Source: Chrysoperla carnea
Taxonomy: Eukaryota; Arthropoda; Insecta; Neuroptera; Chrysopidae
Direction: 5' to 3'
Length of the DNA: 64,000 nucleotides
NCBI RefSeq assembly: GCF_905475395.1
Contig: NC_058340.1
Coordinates: 67,248,181 to 67,312,180, forward strand
The notes beneath the pieces are model-generated. The model did no database searches. It saw nothing but the letters and a program-made list of their open reading frames with translations, and was not told the DNA's origin. The translations under genes and the position numbers were made by a program. How positions within the stretch are numbered: position 1 is the first letter of the stretch; each line of letters starts with the position of its first letter. Positions 44,401-55,512 of the stretch are shown here, piece by piece.

Positions 44401-46330
44401 TGTGGTTTAGAAAGTAACCAACTTCGTCACTCCTGTTCTATGTTAGTGACACAAATTATACGTAATATGTTCGTGTCTTTATTCTATTTGTAAACGTTTC
44501 GCACAACTATATAAGTGATACAAATTACATATTTTTATTATAAAACAAAATTTTTACATTCATTTCAAATTTGTATGTACTTCATATAAGTCCAAGTCCG
44601 CCATAGGACATACATGATACTTTTAATAGCTTTAGCTATCTAAACACATTATACTACTTAACGAAAAAAAAAAGATTAGTTTCATAATAAAAATAAGCAT
44701 ACTTTTTCACCAAAAATAGGTGTGATATCATAAAAACAAATTTGGATATAGGCAATTGTTTATAAATCAATTTTTCTGCGGTAACTACAAGCTACCCACA
44801 TTATTTTTGCAATAGAGCTGTGTTCAGATATTTTTGCAACTCTCAGTAAATAGATACAACAAAATCATTCTTCTGTATGTTAATCATTACTAAAATCAAA
44901 AACACATCATCATTATTTAAGCTCTCTACCTGATGATTGGTTACTTTGATGTCTATAAGTGTGTGTATCTATGTGTGTGAATGGGTGTACCCTTTTACAA
45001 GTAACGAGAAAAAATTTTCCATTTTATTTTTCACACATTGCTAAATCGATTTTTTCATCTATATAAAAAATATTTTTTATATACTCGAGCTCCGGGTCGA
45101 CGACTTTCCTAATTCGATTTGTTTCTAAAACTTGTAGTCTTTCGAATAAAAATTCAGAATTTGACATTAAAATTTTAGAAGATAATCTAAATTTTTATAG
45201 ATTTGTGTTGTAATAAAACACTTTTATCCTTCCTCAAACTAGTTGGGTCGATATTATGACTATATCGCATACAATTTTTATTATTTAATTTATAATAATT
45301 GTTAAATTATTATTAATATTTATATAACTGTTACTTTATTAATGATCAATAGGAAACTATTTTTTAAATAAATAGAAATAAATAGAAAATACTAGATAAA
45401 AAATGAATATAAATTAATGTGTTTAAATACAAGAAACACTTGCGTAAATATTTTTAATGAAATATCAAAAAGTCTTCAACATGGTTTTAAAAAGAAGTAA
45501 ATAAAGACTTTATACTATTCTTATTTAAAGAATTTGATCTAATTCTAATGCTGTAATTCAAATAAAATACTTTATTATAAATATTTAACATTTTTTGAAA
45601 CTTAAATTTTTACCGAAACGAAAGAAATAGAATTTAAGGATGTTCCAGCATGGTATTTGCAGTTTCTATGTTAAAGCAATGGTACAATTTTTTTTTCGAC
45701 AGAATTTAACGAAAAATTAAATTTAAGAATTTAATAATGCTTACTATTAATTCCCAAAGTTTCAGAAATTTTGACCGTTTAAAATGGGAAATAATTATGC
45801 CAACGTCCCAATTTCGATCAATTTACGTCAAAATTAATATCTCGAAAGTGAAAATTAATTTCTAAATTTTTTTTTTAGAATTGTATTGTATAAACATTTT
45901 TTTCTACTTTTTCTTCAATATATAATAATATCATAAAAAATAGTTGGAGAGACCGGACATTTTACATGCTTTAAATGGGACATGACCCTCAAAATCGCGA
46001 ACTTTGTCTTTAAATATCTCGCGATCTAAACGGTCAAAAATTATGAAATTTTAGGAATTCATAAATAAAGCTATTATAAACCCGAGAAAAAAAATTCGGC
46101 CAAATCTGTCGAAAAGTGATTTCATGCTGGTACTACCTTAAATAAATTTTAAATTTAATATTCAATTTCAGAAGCTTAATATCGAATGTAGTCAAATATA
46201 TTAACTCACCCAAATACTCCAACGGCAACAGCTGCTTCACGTAGTGCTCTTTCTTGATCTACAGTCATATCGCGTAATGTTTCTGGACGTATTGTGGCTG
46301 TATTACGAGGTTGTCTTTCATTTTGAACGG
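38422..46330 (-). CDS. Hr51: NR2E3/Hr51 (PNR, unfulfilled)-type nuclear receptor, 3' part only
   Basis: Five exons on the minus strand carry the hinge and ligand-binding domain: 46330-46210, 42728-42607, 39386-39124, 38982-38730 and 38660-38422. The first begins inside the codon for the Ala of [12 protein letters not shown], which in PNR-type receptors directly follows the DNA-binding domain. The hinge is Pro/Ser-rich. The LBD reads [70 protein letters not shown], and [18 protein letters not shown] at the C-terminus, very close to vertebrate NR2E3 ([17 protein letters not shown]). In flies Hr51 acts in neurons, notably the mushroom body and clock cells. I found no DNA-binding exon up to 64000, so the upstream intron exceeds 17.6 kb. 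All five junctions are in phase. Confidence 0.9.
39387..42606. other. Long receptor intron, no gene inside
   Basis: A 3.2-kb intron between hinge and LBD exons. A B-box-like GGTTCGATTC is seen on the minus strand near 40533-40545, but no full tRNA or SINE. Otherwise AT-rich with no clear element. Confidence 0.5.
42785..43135 (+). repeat. Dispersed repeat family D, copy 2
   Basis: Starts at the AACAGTGATGTTTACG landmark and lacks the ~170-bp 5' part seen in copies 3 and 4. It ends about 55 bp before the tRNA-Leu gene. It has a short CAGACGGGCA duplication (GACAGACGGGCAGACGGGCA). Confidence 0.8.
43192..43275 (+). tRNA. tRNA-Leu (anticodon UAA)
   Basis: An 84-nt cloverleaf of the long variable-arm type. 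The acceptor stem GTCAGGT pairs with ACCTGAC, followed by discriminator A at 43275. The D arm begins TGGCCGAGCGG. The anticodon stem-loop is CCAGA-TTTAAGC-TCTGG, giving UAA. A leucine-type extra arm follows, and the T arm contains GGGTTCGAACCCC. A run of T (from 43278) provides the Pol III terminator. There is no intron. It lies on the opposite strand inside an intron of the nuclear receptor gene. Confidence 0.97.
43817..44362 (+). repeat. Dispersed repeat family D, copy 3
   Basis: A longer form beginning GAACAAGTGAAAGCAAAC and containing AAATACCATGCATAGACAGT, then the shared landmarks (CTATCTCTAACGGTTTACAA, TATGTTGCTCATTTACGAAC, ACTAATTAGGTGATTTTATG), ending near CGCATGGTAT. Confidence 0.82.
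45638..46137. mobile_element. 500-bp piggyBac-like MITE, copy 2 (TTAA-flanked)
   Basis: Same orientation and length as the element at 3030. Flanking TTAA lies at 45634-45637 and 46138-46141. It ends about 70 bp from the hinge exon of the nuclear receptor, inside its intron. Near-identity with copy 1 implies recent transposition. Confidence 0.88.
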
Positions 46331-46584
46331 CTGAAATAAAAAAAGTACAAATAGATTAAAAAATTATATTCTGAAAACACTATCAAAATGTATTTAAAGG
46401 TTCTCAGATGTAGACATCAAAGAGATTATCAATATTTTCAATATTTGTTCCAAAAGTCGTTAAAATTTTGTCCTCTTGGTTGAAAAAGAAAGTAAAAGTA
46501 CGAATTTTTCATTAGCCATATTGATAAGTGGATAAGAATCTTTTCATAAAATAAGGCATTTAATCTATATATATTTTTCTATAG

Positions 46585-47073
46585 AATAGGGTATTTTACT
46601 ATTTTTGAAAAAGTACTTCAAAATGTTGATTTTGCTAATAAAAAGCCATCAAAAATTTATTTCGGAAAAATACACACGCTTTCTTGGCAAAAACTTAAAT
46701 TAAATTTTAAACTGCCAAAAACGCGGGCATCCAATTTGAGGACGTAATATCGGTATCATTTCACGAAATAACAAAAATAAGTTTGACAGATATATTCATA
46801 GACATCTGATTATAATAAATATAAATACTTATTATCTATGGGTATATTATACCCAGCTGTATACACTGAACTAATTGATGGTCTGTGGCTCATACCGATA
46901 TGACATCACAGCTTGTCGCGTTAGTTTAAAAATTACGATTTTTAATTTTAATATTTTAAAAGAAAAATGTGCTTTTATGACTCGAAATCAGAATATTTAA
47001 GTATATTTTTATATAAATTTTAACTTTTTTTGAAATTTCATAATTTATTTTTGACTAACGATAATACCCTATT
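46585..47073 (+). mobile_element. AATAGGGTATT-ended MITE, copy 1
   Basis: Perfect 11-bp inverted ends AATAGGGTATT/AATACCCTATT and a length of 489 bp. The body is closely related to 47895-48387 in the same orientation. The AATAGGG terminus is shared with the family at 1876, although the bodies differ. Both copies lie upstream of the known receptor exons. Confidence 0.78.
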
Positions 47074-47856
47074 ATTTAATTCTCTATTGCCTGATTGAAC
47101 AAGGTATTAAACTATTAAACGTTAAAAACGTCTATCTAAATGAATTGATTATTTTTAATGATGTGAATGATTAATGATACCATAAATGGTTCGAAGGCCT
47201 CTCATATTCAATACGGTACGGTATACTAAATGACATTATAAAAGGTATATATAATTCATAAAACAAAATATAATGTCCAGCAGTGAGTGAACAACAGTAT
47301 AAAATAAACAAATAAAAAATAAATTTGTAAGTTTATTGTATGATAAATAAACTCTCAAAGGACAAAACCTACTCAAATAAATTACTCAACATAACTTTTC
47401 ATAACCCCGTATTTAACTTTGCACCACTACTACTACGCTCTGCTACCATATTTAGACGAATCAATTTAGAATGTGATTATATTCTATTCGTGTATATATA
47501 ATATTTATTTGTATAATCACATTCTAATATAATAATTTTATATGTAGTATACAAAACAAAAACAGAGATAGATAAATGAATAGATGATATTGGGTATAGT
47601 AGTATATGGTAGTATACTATAACGTAGTGTTTGGTGCGGATTAAATAGCTTTAAAACGCATTAATCAGTGTCATTTAAATCCGGACTATAACTGTTTGTT
47701 ACTCTCTGGAGCTAGAGAGTACTACGACTACTCTCTACTCTAACATTGGAACGATAATAAAGAAATGTATAATAGATATAGATATATATAAAAGGGGTTT
47801 TGTTTGGTTTTGGTTGTTTATATTGTTGTTTTGGAGTTTGTTCTATTGTTGTATTG

Positions 47857-48743
47857 TACAGGGTGGATCAAGTTATAACAGTAGTCGTTTCATCAATAGG
47901 GCATTCCACTGTTTTTGAAAAGTACTTCAAAATGCTGATTTTGCTAATAAAAAGCCACCAAAAATTTATTTCGAAAAAATACACACGCTTTCTTGCCAAA
48001 AACTTAAATTAAATTTTAAACCTTTTTTAAACTGTCAAAAGCGCGGGCATCCAATTTGAGGACGTAATATCGGTATCATTACACGAAATAACACAAATAA
48101 GTTTGGCAGATATTTTCATAGACATCTGATTATAATAAATATAAGTATTTATTATCTATGGGTATATTATACCCAGCTGTCTACACTGAACTAACTAAGG
48201 TCTATGGCTCATACCGAGGGCTTGTCCGCGTTTTAGGTCACGTGATATACAGTTTAAAAATTACGATTTTTAATTTTAATATTTTAAAAGAAAAATGTGC
48301 TTTTATGACTCGAAATCAGAATATTTAAGTATATTTTTACATAAATTTTAACTTTTTTCAAATTTCATAATTTATTTTTGATACCCGGATACACTTATAG
48401 ACGGATACACTTATAGCGTCCTTTTCTCGAAACCGGGTGAATATTGCCAAAACGATTTCATAACTTTGCACTTGATGCCTCAAGTAGGTATGGGACATTG
48501 CAAATTGATAATGTATTTGCAATTAATTCAGATGGTGCTAGATATTTTTTCCTTGAAGCTGGTTGATGGCATATAAAATTTCTATTTTTTGTATAAAGGT
48601 CCTCTGGTCATATTCACAAAAATAAACTGTTTTTCTAAAATTTCAACACAATTTGAGCAATTGTTATTATTTTAACGTTGAGCAATTGTTATTATTAACT
48701 ATCATTTGATGAAGTGCTGTCGTTATAACTTGAACACTCTGTA
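47857..48743. mobile_element. Mariner-type (TACAGRGTG) element hosting a nested MITE
   Basis: The ends pair: left TACAGGGTGGATCAAGTTAT, right (reverse complement) TACAGAGTGTTCAAGTTATA. The inner region is mostly the AATAGGGTATT element at 47895. The rest (48388-48743) contains a short direct repeat, GAGCAATTGTTATTATT, twice. TA target sites are implied by the TA at each end. Non-coding. Confidence 0.65.
47895..48387 (+). mobile_element. AATAGGGTATT-ended MITE, copy 2, with worn ends
   Basis: Aligns along its length to 46585-47073 with small differences and one short internal replacement near 48215-48245. The left end is AATAGGGCATT and the right end GATACCCGG. It is inserted inside a mariner-type element (47857-48743). 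Confidence 0.75.
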
Positions 48744-49510
48744 TAAATATTGTTCGATGTGTATTTTGTTTGTCGGCTGGTAGTTGGTAGATAGGATTTT
48801 AATTTCGCGTAAAATTACGATTATTTGTTTGTTCTATAGTTGATTTATTGTAAGTAGACGTCTATAACTAATATGACAATATTATATATTTATGATTTAC
48901 GGAGGACTTGTAACAAAAAAGTTGGCTAAGTAAATCTATATGAGTCTCATAGTTCTGAGTATAGAAATTCAGAATCATTAGCTATCGTTTTTTCAAAATG
49001 TTTTAATTAGTCTTCATAATCTTTTTTGGTTTTTCAATATTTTGAAAATTTCTGCTATGTCTAGAATTATAACCAATTTTCATTCTGTATTATTTCATTA
49101 TTTGTTCAGTCCTATGGAAGTTTTAGTATAAGCAGGTCTAAAAGTCTCTTTAATATTTTCAATAAAAATTTCTAGTGGTATTTTTCTCTCTCACGTTCAA
49201 CGCTACCCAGATTTTTGCCTTGCAATTAACTTTCTTCGAATGAGGCAACCTAAAGGAGTCAAAGGAAGGCTCTGATTTTTGGTAATTGAATTATTTGATC
49301 ATGAATTTGTTCAAAGCCGCACTCTCGTTATCTGGTAATCGTGTCCTACTTAGAAGTTTCGGGGTTCTTCTCAAAGGTTCTTGTCAAATTCTTTGACAAA
49401 TTAATTTTTTTGTTTTCTCATGCAGTTAGTCAGCTCTGATTCAATTAGAGTTTGGAGTTTTTATGTGATCAGCACTTTGAGTATTATATTTTAAAGTTTC
49501 TTCTTCTTAA

Positions 49511-49821
49511 GGTAGTATTATCGGTGATAGACTTTGCATTCAGAATTAAATGAAACTTGGCATAGTTGTCCATTATTATATCATAATTAACCAGTTTTAG
49601 GGGCCTTCAGAGAACTGAAAATCTGAACGTCCAGTTTTGTGTAATAAAATAGAATCTGTGATTTCCCACAAGAATCAATGTTAAAATATCTTTAAAATAT
49701 CTTTTTTTCAGTTCTCTGAAAGCCCATAAAAATTTAACTGGTTAATTATGATATAATAATGGACAACTATGCCAAGTTTCATTAAATTCTGAATGCAAAG
49801 TCTATTACCGATAGTACTACC
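49511..49821. mobile_element. Foldback MITE with ~110-bp inverted repeats, TTAA-flanked
   Basis: Flanked by TTAA (49507-49510 and 49822-49825). The arms pair over about 110 bp with few mismatches, for example TAGACTTTGCATTCAGAATT near each end and a CAGTTCTCTGAA block inward. The terminal AAGGTAGTA matches the right end of the 500-bp elements, so the same transposase may have moved all three. Confidence 0.88.
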
Positions 49822-50401
49822 TTAACAGACTTTCTCATATAAGATTTTTTAAGGAAAACCATTCTGTTAAATTTTGTTAGAATGTCATACTATGTCACAA
49901 GTAATAATCAACTTCTATATAAATGTGTACAAAAATACTTTAAAATTACTTTCTTTGTCTTTAGTGTGTTATAAAGTGTAGATCTATAGATGTATAAATA
50001 CAATACTAAAGTTTAATTTAAGATTAACCAATTCATTTATATTTGAAAGGCGACAAAGTGAAAATTGATTGTTGGGTTTTACTTTAATACAATTAAAAGT
50101 ATCGTACAAAATAAAATTAACAAAATGAAAATATTGATTTTTATTTTAATTTAAGTAAAATATTCATTCTCCTTTTTTTTTTTAAAACTATATTTGCATT
50201 AATTTGAATATTCAGTTTCATGCGTTTAAAATTAATGAGTTTGTAATTTTAAAAATTTTATGCTGCTAAACCAACTTTTAGAGTAAATATAATTATAATT
50301 AAATTATATTTTTTGGCAAATGGTTCATTTTTTTTCGTAATATTTGTAAGGATTCTAATCAGATTCATTTAATACGTAAATGGTCTCGAAGTAAAAATCT
50401 G

Positions 50402-50784
50402 TACTTCAAACCTGGGTAAGTGAGAACTGGATAAGTGAGAGTAATAGCCAGGACCCGCCATTTTAAGCTCCCAAAACCTCTATTAGCGAGAAACAGTAAC
50501 CTCTGTAAGAGAGAGTCGTTTTTCTCTCATGGACCTCCGTAAGTGAGACTGCTACTTATCTATACCTCTTTAAGCGACAGTCGAGCTTTATTTATTTATA
50601 TTATTTAGGAGGCATTTTTACAACATTCGAACTTGCTGTGATTTGTTATTGTTGCGTACCTCTATAAGAGAGAAACGCTACCCTTGTACCTGAATTAGCG
50701 AGAAAATCGGGTTAGTGAGAAATTTCTATAAGCGAGAATGAGATTGTGCTCCCTTGAACTCTCGCTTATCCAGGTTTGACTGTA
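50402..50784. mobile_element. pogo/Tigger-like element built from repeats of its terminal motif
   Basis: Inverted ends are TACTTCAAACCTGGGTAAG (left) and, reverse-complemented, TACAGTCAAACCTGGATAAG (right), with TA at each edge. Within 383 bp the short motif TAAGYGAGA or a close variant occurs about ten times in one orientation (near 50417, 50431, 50475, 50498, 50538, 50572, 50667, 50695, 50713, 50731), plus the right end inverted. Non-coding. Confidence 0.72.
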
Positions 50785-51188
50785 TAATGCATTTTTCACA
50801 GTGATAAGAAAATCAATAATTATTATTTATTAATAAAAAAAATAAATGAAAAATTGAATTTGATTTCATAAATAAATAAATCTACAGCGGGAAATATTAC
50901 TATTGTCAGCACATTCACGAAGTCGAAGTCTCATGCTTATATATATTAGTGATAAACTGATAAGAATGAAAAACAGCAGCATAATGGGATACAGATATTG
51001 GAGAAAGAAAGCATATTTGTTCGTTCGTTGCACGTCATCATAATAAAAGTGGAGTAGGCGGTTGGTTATTATTTTATATAGCACACACTGGGAGCGGTTA
51101 TGAAAATTTATTTTTATTGAAAAAGAAAACTTGATAGATATTATGCAACTTGTCATATTCGATTATACTCTCTAAAAAAAGAGGTCAA

Positions 51189-51695
51189 CCTTAGAATCTA
51201 ACGGAATAAGTTGAATATTTGTACAAACCTTTATTTTGATAGTAAAAAGGTCAAAAGTCATAGTTTGCTACAGAAACTTTTAAAGCCAATATCCATCAAC
51301 TTCAATAAGAAAGGTTTACCAAGCGGAAAGGATCACACAAGAAATTTATAGGTATACAGAAGGTCATGAAATTTTATAGACTGGATTCCACAATTGACCC
51401 TGCACTAAGGTACCAAGAGCTGAGCACTCCATCTTCTGCGCCCTCTATTTAAAAAGTGGTTCAACGTATAAAAAAGGTTTCAGGCGAAATTTGTAGAGAA
51501 TTTTATCTCCTAGAACGTTTTAGTAAATGTAAATATGATTGAAGGCAAAGAAAACGAGATATTATCAAAAAACTGATTTTTGCTAACTTTGACCTTGAAT
51601 ATCCAAGGACGCTGACACGTGATTTTTGAAATAATATTTGCATTATCAAAATAAAGGTTTGTACAAATATTTAGCTTATTCCGTAAGATTACGAG
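51189..51695. mobile_element. MITE with ~48-bp inverted repeats, family unknown
   Basis: Left 51189-51243 and right about 51640-51695 are inverted copies, including ACGGAATAAG and ATTTGTACAAACCTTTATT at each end, with roughly seven mismatches. The total is about 507 bp with a non-coding centre. No target duplication is obvious. Confidence 0.75.
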
Positions 51696-52998
51696 GTGAA
51701 ATCCTAAGAAGATTGGACTATAATAAAAATACGATTTTAGAATATATCGGCTGTTTCACCAAAATTAATGCAATATAATATATTTGTAGGCGTGAATAGC
51801 CAATGAAAAGAAAATAAAATTGGCTGCTTTTTCCACATCTTCCTTTTAATTGGTCAAGTTAGCAAGACTGATTAAAATTGGTTAAAAATTACGACCTGTA
51901 AAATGTAATTAGCTATACACAGCAAATTTGAATGATAATAATTTTTTTCTAGAACTGAAAAAGCTATCATTTGATAGTAAAAGTTTTTTGCTTTCCAAAA
52001 AGCTAAATAAAATATTAATTTTTTGAAAAAGAAACCACTTTATTAAATTTTTTATTAATGCTGGCATATAATTGCACAGATTGGGGCGTTAAATTTATTG
52101 TCAGAAAGTGTTAATGAGAATAGAAATTATAATTACCCATGTTACGTTTTAAAATTTTAAAATATATTTTACTAACTTGTAATATTTTAAAACTTTTAAA
52201 ATAATTTGTGTTAAGTTTTAAAGTATTTAATATAATATTTATTAAGATAACATATCTATCTATATATATATAACGTAATTTGTAATTCACTTTGTAATTT
52301 ATAATTTACTTTGTTAATGTACCTACGAATATGTTGTTATAAAATATTCTATGCGATAGATTTTAATAATAATTTATACATAAATGATTATTTACTTTTA
52401 AAATAAACTTAAAATGTAGAACCAGTTCGGATTCTCTTTGGTATAACCTTTTTATTTAAATCAGTGAAGGTGAAAAATAATGAATTGGTTAAACTTTTAG
52501 CTAAGCTAACTACTTTAGCGTGTGAATGTATAATTTTGAACGGTGCATCAGGAAGTTATTAGGTTAGTTTTAAAGCTTTTCTTAATGCTACCATCTTGTA
52601 TATTTATAGCTTATTTACATGGAAACGATTTTTTTAATTTTTACCCGACTGTCAAGGAGTGGCTATGTTTTTCGTTCGGTCTAAAAATATACCGCTTAAG
52701 AAAAAACAGGCTAAAGAAAATAATATTTAGATTTAATTTTACTCATTATGTAATTTTTATATCATATCTGTTATAAAATTGCCTATAACTAAAAAGAAAG
52801 TAAATTTGTCTAGCCTTTTTTAAGCCACGGGTATCGCACTACGAAATTCGTCACGGGTCGAGATAGTTATATAAAATAGTATAACCTCTACCATAAAAAT
52901 TTGATTCTGTTTGGTGTTTCAGAATAATTAACAGTCTAATTAAAGTTATGTTGTAGAAAGATTTGTTGATTATTTTTGTCTGGAGTATCCTTAATTAT

Positions 52999-53515
52999 GG
53001 AGAGTTCCATTTCTTGTAAGAGGATATCCTGAAAAGGCCAATCTTAGATGGAGGGAAGAACGTACTTGTGGTACTACAAGACAGATATGACCTGAGTACA
53101 ATCGCAGGCGTTGCGAAGTTCTTATATCACTTTCAATGGTCTCTGTTCGCAAAGTTGTTGCGGCTATTACAGGATACTGGCTGGGTGGCAAGCATGCTGA
53201 ACGCTTAGGCCTAGCAGTGTATCACGACTACTGCAGGAGCTGTCACAGTGGTGCCGAGGAGGAGACAATGTCTCATCTCTCTGTCACTGCCCAGCTATTG
53301 TCATGAGGAGATGGACTTACTTGAGCCAGCCTCTCTTTGACGACCTCTCCGACCTAAAGTCAGTCGACGTCAAAGCTCTCCTGCTGTTCTTAAACAGCTC
53401 CAAATGGTTCATGGAGTAGTGGTCGGGGATGGGCCAACCCTTTTACGTTCTCACAACGGACCCTATGGTCTAAGTGAGTCCCACCACAGGACAGCCACTC
53501 TAACCTAACCTAACC
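52999..53515 (+). mobile_element. 5'-truncated LINE 3' end with target-site duplication and (AACCT)n tail
   Basis: The sequence begins inside the post-RNase H linker (EKANLRWREERTCGTTRQI), continues through a Cys/His knuckle (YHDYCRSCHSGAEEETMSHL) and ends in a 3' UTR with tail TAACCTAACCTAACC. A perfect 12-bp duplication, ATCCTTAATTAT, flanks it (52987-52998 and 53516-53527). This fits target-primed reverse transcription. Several stops break the frame, so this copy is dead. The last ~60 nt resemble the 3' end of the SINEs at 21.5 and 62.8 kb. Confidence 0.88.
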
Positions 53516-55446
53516 ATCCTTAATTATTTACATTGCTAAATACAATATACTTTATCGTAAAAGACAGGCTTCTAGCAACCACGAAATTTTCATTTAGAGT
53601 CCTTTCTAAGTGATTTTGACTTTTTTAACCTTTAGAGTTTGATATAAAACAAAATATTACATATAAAATATTAAAAAAGCTAGGATCACTAGAGAAGGTT
53701 AAAAAAAGCCTCTTTTTAAACATTGGGGTACCAAGAAAGAGTTATTAAAACGAAGGTTGAATGAATGAATTTTAATAAAAATTCATAAAGTTAAAATGTT
53801 TAAGGAACACTGATCATAAATAATGCAACGCGAGTAAAGTACAAAAGGTTGCTTGCTATACCACCACCTTCATCATGCTTCATGTATGTGGTAATGTTTT
53901 TGTTGAGAAGAAAAGTAAATGGCGAAATAGTAAAATGAAAATGGTTTGAAGGAGGAAAATAAATACGTTGATAGTAGGTGTACGTATATAGCAGTCACGG
54001 TAGGTAACATAATAGCGACGGTGAAATGGCAATATGATTGGGAGATGGGTGTAGAATACAATTGAGGGTGAATTTTGTATGTAGCAAAGCAGAAGAAAAC
54101 GAATAAAAGATATGGTTAATGGCAATACTAGGTTATACACTTACTGGATGCTGATTTTTATTATACCGAGTGTTTTAAAAATGTTTAATTTACAATTTAA
54201 TGGCGTAACTCGATCTTTTTCTTCATGATGCTGAAATGGTATGAGTATTAGCAGGCTTTCTCGCAAGTTTATTTCAAGACAGCTGAATTTCGAATATTTC
54301 ATGCCGTATCAAGCCAGGACTCGCGTTATGAGCATTTTGTTCAAGCTCGATTTCAAATTGTATATGTGGTTAGAACTTTTTCTACAGTTTAAAAAAAATT
54401 TTTTTTTCTTTCAGTCCTTGTAAAATTGTGAGAGGTATAAGCAAAAATAAGATCGTAAATGATAGACTTGTTTTTATTATAATAATTTTTTTCAAATAGT
54501 TGCTAAAGTTATTAATTTTGCTTCTAGTGTATGCTTTAATACCAAAACTTAGCCATGATAGTACAGTTGTCAGAATCTTTAAAAGTAATGTAGCATAATT
54601 TTAGCATTTAAAGCTAGGGAGCAAGTCTCCGTCGAGGTTTTATCCTTCGTCTATGGTGCATCGATTCAAAAACACAACAAAATATTCTTGTTTGAACTTT
54701 TTCCTCCATATCACTCTGTTGTTCTAATGCTAGAGTTCTATAACACTCTATATAAATAATATTACGATAATAATAATTATTATTATAAAACAAATAATAT
54801 TTAAACTTTGTCATATAAAATTATAAGATCTAACAGAATGGTAAGACTTATAGAACTTTTTACCCTTAAGGTATCTAGCTTTCAATTCATTTTCTTATCT
54901 TAGAATATTCTCAATATTCTAAGAAACATGTTAAAATGTATTATGTATAAGATAAATGTACTATTTAACTACAGTGAATTCAATCATAAACGCGGGTGTT
55001 TATGTAATACAGTTGAACAAGAGCTTTAAGATTGGGAAAATTGTAAAATATGTATGTAAAATTGTATAACAAGATTCGTAGCTTATATGATCTTTTATTT
55101 AATTAGTTTAGCCATTTCTATTTCTGTGGTTCGCGGGGATCCGTAGATATTTAGAAAATGTACATGTAATATTATTACCAATTAGATACCTTCTAGATAA
55201 AATGGCTCCTTGTTGTGGGACTCACGGGTAAATTGATTTTAAACTTGGTTTTTTTGTTTGAAAGGTGGTGAGATCGAGCGTATTTGTATGATGATATCTT
55301 GTCCACAATCTGAGTTGTAATGGTTGAGCGTAACCAAAGTAATATTTCAATATGGTAACCTTGGATCTAATTGATCTTGACTAAATGAGAAATAAGAATA
55401 ACTTGGACGTCATCAAGTTCTCAGTTATTATTTAAGAAAATCTGTT

Positions 55447-55512
55447 CAGTTTGGAGAGATTCTCATGACAGTTTGGAGAGATTCTCATGACAGTTTGGAG
55501 AGATTCTTATGA
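55447..55512 (+). repeat. 22-bp tandem repeat, three copies
   Basis: The unit CAGTTTGGAGAGATTCTCAT plus GA repeats three times without gaps; the third copy has one change (CTTATGA). A minor minisatellite in non-coding DNA. Confidence 0.9.

Noticed and set aside
50866-51156. 96-residue minus-strand frame with a hydrophobic stretch (possible small membrane protein)
   Set aside because: Composition is what AT-rich random sequence gives, with no splice context, no homology recognised, and placement between two MITEs.
53873-54140. Two overlapping minus-strand frames rich in Tyr, Phe, Leu and Ile
   Set aside because: Overlapping frames of equal length with no motif. The hydrophobic look follows from base composition.
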